From Metellina segmentata (Eukaryota > Arthropoda > Arachnida > Araneae > Tetragnathidae): a stretch of DNA of 64,000 nucleotides. Below the pieces are notes generated by a model. That model was not told the origin of the DNA, did no database searches, and worked only from the letters and a program-made list of their open reading frames with translations. Position 1 is the first letter of the stretch, and the number at the start of each line of letters is the position of its first letter. The stretch lies in contig OX375875.1 of assembly GCA_947359465.1 (NCBI GenBank), forward strand, positions 60,327,981 through 60,391,980, written 5' to 3'. A program made the translations under genes and the position numbers. Shown piece by piece: positions 60,915 through 64,000 of the stretch.

Positions 60915-62018
60915 AGAGCGTTTGTACACACACCGATAATTATCGGATGTCGGAGACCTAATTATCGGAATGGCTGTGGTCAGGCATAGTTTCTTGTTCA
61001 TTGCGTCCGATTTTTATCGGAGATCTGCGACATTTTTGTTTGAACGTGATCAAATTGTATTAAACGATTTTATTCTACGTTTTTAGCAGCTTCGTTAAAA
61101 TTATAGTTAAAGTGAATAAGCGTGTATTATTTAAAAAGAGAAAATAAATTGTTCTTTTGTACTAGATGTACTTGGCGAAAGCGTAGAAATTATAGACGCT
61201 TTTGGATTCATCTTCTTATAGCCGAATAATATGCGGAAGGTGCCTTTTATATAATGTTTTATGATATATAAGTTTATAACAAGTTTACAATATAAGTTTA
61301 TAATAAGTTTGCAACATAAGTTTATAATAAGTTTGCAACATAAGTTTATAATATAAGTTTATAATAAGTTTATAATAAAAGTTATTAATAAGTTTACAAT
61401 AAGTTTATAATAAAAGTTATTAATAAGTTTACTATTTAAGTTCATAATAAGTTTACAATATAAGCTTATAATAAGTTTACAATATAAGCTTATAATAAGT
61501 TTATAATATAAGTTTATAATAAGTTTACAACATAGGTTTATAATATGAATTTATAATAAGCTAAAACAATTTTATAATATAAGTTTATAATAAGTTTTTT
61601 ATATTATAAGTTTCTAAGTTTTATAATATAAGTTTATAATAAGTTTTTTATATTATAAGTTTCTAAGTTTTATAATATAAGTTTATAATAAGTTTACAGT
61701 ATAAGTTTAAATAAGTTTATAGTATAAGTAATATAAATTCTAACACACTAATTTTTGTATCGTATCAATAAGCGTGGGAAGCCATTTAATCCGTTTAAAT
61801 ACAGACGAATATGTAAACAACTGCAATTCTGGAATGCGATGCATATTTATCGGTCCGGTTTAGCAGACCGTCCGACAATTGAAACTGTCGGACAGCATTT
61901 TTGGCGGATTCGGTAACATCGGACGGTCGTGTGTAAAGTACCAATATAAAACAATATAATTTGAAAGTGTCCGACTCCGACATCCGCTGTTTACTATCGG
62001 TGTTTGTACAAACGCTCT
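60915..62018. mobile_element. TIR element, 1.1 kb, filled by a minisatellite
   Basis: The left end is AGAGCGTTTGTACACACACC then GATA, with GGATGTCGGAG a few bases on. The right end reversed is AGAGCGTTTGTACAAACACC then GATA, with GGATGTCGGAG about 10 bases on. The inner arms carry TATCGG and CCGAC words and a hairpin GACCGTCCGAC...GTCGGACAG (about 61868-61895). A general likeness to the Harbinger-type TIRs (a GT-rich start, then a CCGA word) may hint at the same superfamily, but the target duplication could not be seen. No intact transposase. Confidence 0.75.
61255..61735. repeat. AT-rich minisatellite, ~24-bp unit
   Basis: Imperfect repeats of ATAAGTTTATAATAAGTTT followed by GCAAC or ACAAT, with sub-repeats. 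Between about 61569 and 61680 a longer unit of about 55 bp, with TTTTTTATATTATAAG and TTTCTAAG, is present twice. It lies wholly inside the TIR element. Confidence 0.9.
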
Positions 62019-62782
62019 CTGCAATTTAGAAATAGTGAAGTGGAACCAAAAAAAGGGGGCAGAAAGAGGGAAAGAGCAGAAAAAAAATTATAGTGGAAGA
62101 GTACTCTGCAGAGGCAATGTTTTGAGCAATCACTAAATTATAGTACTGTACGGTTTATTTATCATTCAAGATTTCCGGTGAATTTCAATGCTTGCCTGAT
62201 TGGTTTGAAATAGTAGGTCAAGTAATCCGTGAAATGATAGTGGCTGTAATGCATATGCAATGCTTTTCTCCTATGGTAATTCTTTTTCATTTTTGTCTTG
62301 AATGATTGGCGTTGGTTTTTAAGAAACGCAAACCTTGCTTTTTTTATCAACTTCTCATTTTCGGTAAACACTGAAATATGCTAGACAGATCACATTCCTA
62401 TTACATTTTATGGAAGCAAAGTTTTACTGGTGTTAATTTTTATTTATAATAAAATGAAATGACAAAAAAGTACATACCAGCCAAATTACCACGGTTTGAC
62501 TATGAACGATTCCTTTATTTTCATCATATTCCCTTGTTGGATGTTGATTCCACATTTTTTTACGCTAAATCTATTTTGGCTCATTTCTATCTTTCCGATT
62601 ATTCATTTTCTTCTGTATTCAGAATGTCGAAGAATTTTTTTAGAGTGGTGAGCTCGTCCGTGTAGTTTCAGTCATATTATACAGCCAGCTTCATAACTCA
62701 AATCAAAAATTTCAACTAAGCGGAAAAATTGAGGAAAGAATCTCGTAACGGTGGACGATTTTTATATTGTTTACTAGCAGTA
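62019..62782. other. Non-coding stretch
   Basis: Two frames of 68-69 codons on opposite strands (62162-62371 and 62459-62665) without recognisable motifs. Confidence 0.5.
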
Positions 62783-62785
62783 TTA

Positions 62786-63230
62786 GGCCCGGTGCATACA
62801 TCAGGTTTTTCGACGTGCGGCGCCAATGCGGCCTCGCAAGTGCGGTCTGAGGTACATTAGATCCAATGGAGTAATGCACACATGCTTCTGGCGCCGCTGC
62901 GGTGACGCACGTTCAACTTGCGTGCAATGTGTACCGCAGTTCCCCACGGCGCCGCACTCGCTTCTCCGTTCTGAAGTACGTTGTTTTCATAGACAAATGG
63001 AATATAAATAATAATTAATAAATGATTGTATCTTGTAACGACTATTTTTTTTCAAAATATACTCTTTTTTTACACCATGTAAGCGAAATAAACACGTTTT
63101 CTTCGATAGAATATTTATCGCAAATGGCGCGAAATGAGTACTTGTGTCATTTCACTATGATGTGTGCGTAGTTGGGCTTCGATGCCGCAACGGCGCCGCA
63201 CGTTGAAAAATCGGATGTGTGCACCAGGCC
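62786..63230. mobile_element. PIF/Harbinger-like MITE, copy 2
   Basis: Same family and orientation as 57165-57618. The left TIR is GGCCCGGTGCATACATCAGG, and the right TIR reversed is GGCCTGGTGCACACATCCGA. The flanks are TTA (62783-62785) and TCA (63231-63233), one mismatch from a 3-bp duplication. Internal landmarks match copy 1 in order: GATCCAATGGAGTA, TTTTCTTCGATAGAATATTT and AAATGGCGCGAA. The length is 445 bp. The TIRs are more decayed than in copy 1, so this copy is probably older. Confidence 0.85.
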
Positions 63231-64000
63231 TCACCCGGCGTTCTTCGGGCTGAATTGGTTAAACGTTGTTGAAAAAAATTAGACTAATCAATTTTCTATC
63301 ACAGAAAAATGTAAACATTTAAGTGTGTCACCGGTCATTTTAAAATAAGCAGTTACACTCTTTACTTTAAAAAATATTTGTTTTGTATAGTTTATTTATT
63401 TTTATGAAACAGAATTCTACGAACGATTACTTATTCAACCAAAGGAAAATTGATCGAAATATGCATATACCACCAAGAAATTACCAATGTCTAGTGGTAA
63501 TTTGCTGAAAATAATAAAAATTTATTAAATATAACTCTTAAATAATGTATCTGCAATATGTAAAATACTGGAACACGTAAACACAAACAGAAACAAATTT
63601 CCAATCATTGGAGAAAAAAAATGCTGAATTCTGAGAAACGAAAGATATGAGCAAGCGGGTCAAGTTTATATTTCCTGAGTATAATATTCTAAAATAGAGC
63701 AATTCGGGGGTGAAAAAAAAAAGCTTGACAAATATCATTAAAGACAATAATGATTTATTTACAAAATATAACATATATTTAAAAAACTTAGAAATGCTCA
63801 AATATGACTGCAACCATTTCGCTGTCTTAAATCAAATACACAAATACGAAATTCTGAATCGAATTTATAAAATAAAACATTACATTTGGCGTTCGCAGAT
63901 ATCAAATAGCAAAATTACGCTATATTTATCAATGAGTTTTTTTTTGTATCGGCTTTTTATGAATATAACATTAAATATTTTAAATATCGTATTTCATTAA
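63231..64000. other. AT-rich non-coding stretch to window end
   Basis: A 91-codon minus frame (63538-63813) and a plus frame running to the window edge (63710-64000, 96 codons) are Lys/Asn/Ile-rich or Phe-rich, as expected from AT-rich DNA. Neither is recognised. Confidence 0.5.

Noticed and set aside
61140..61255. Transposase remnant inside the 60.9-62.0 kb TIR element
   Set aside because: A short frame near the left arm gives no recognisable DDE or Harbinger motif.

Overview
This window looks like non-coding, repeat-laden nuclear DNA from an arthropod. A spider or other arachnid is my best guess, but that is inference from the look of the repeats and not from a marker gene. The DNA is AT-rich, with no operons and no long open reading frames. 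It carries tRNA-derived SINEs, LINE remnants, a Helitron, MITEs with terminal inverted repeats (TIRs), microsatellites and several diverged tandem arrays. Nearly all ATG-to-stop frames are 60-110 codons long and overlap on both strands, as expected from chance. The only clear protein homologies are to transposable elements.

Layout. 0-5 kb: a small TIR element (974-1214), a decayed retroelement fragment (about 2.27 kb) and an internally deleted Tc1-like transposon (3745-4273). 5-15 kb: mostly featureless, with a (CA)(TA)(CA) microsatellite at 8.2 kb, SINE pieces at 11.6-12.0 kb and a diverged direct duplication at 13.9-14.3 kb. 15.8-18.0 kb: the best-resolved structure, a 2.19-kb element with Tigger/pogo-type TIRs and a TA target duplication, split by a 1.55-kb Helitron on the minus strand that carries its own tandem repeat. 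19.2-19.7 kb: a 5'-truncated LINE end with the last RNase H motif. 20-37 kb: mostly unannotated, with GC-richer islands, a LINE C-terminal remnant (31.6-31.8 kb) and dispersed repeat copies.

37-55 kb: a possible host gene on the minus strand. A CpG-rich block at 54.99-55.15 kb with two minus-oriented CCAAT boxes, a CRE-like site and GC boxes is followed by a consensus splice donor at 54.866 kb. Far downstream, 37955-37798 looks like an exon: polypyrimidine acceptor, in-frame stop, start codon, 38 codons and a GTAAGT donor. If the two are joined, intron 1 is about 16.9 kb. This model rests on sequence signals only, and the protein is not recognised.

46.2-47.0 kb holds a 313-bp higher-order tandem array and 52.26-52.96 kb a diverged satellite-like array of about 176 bp. 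55.26-57.85 kb is a diverged array of 240-270-bp units directly upstream of the CpG promoter. It has been invaded by a complete SINE with a 13-bp target duplication, a SINE fragment and a Harbinger-type MITE. 60-63 kb carries a 41-bp minisatellite, a 1.1-kb TIR element filled by a 24-bp minisatellite, and a second copy of the Harbinger-type MITE.

The window's interest lies in nested insertions that can be ordered in time and in the possible long-intron gene. I saw no convincing sign of a new enzymatic or defence system.
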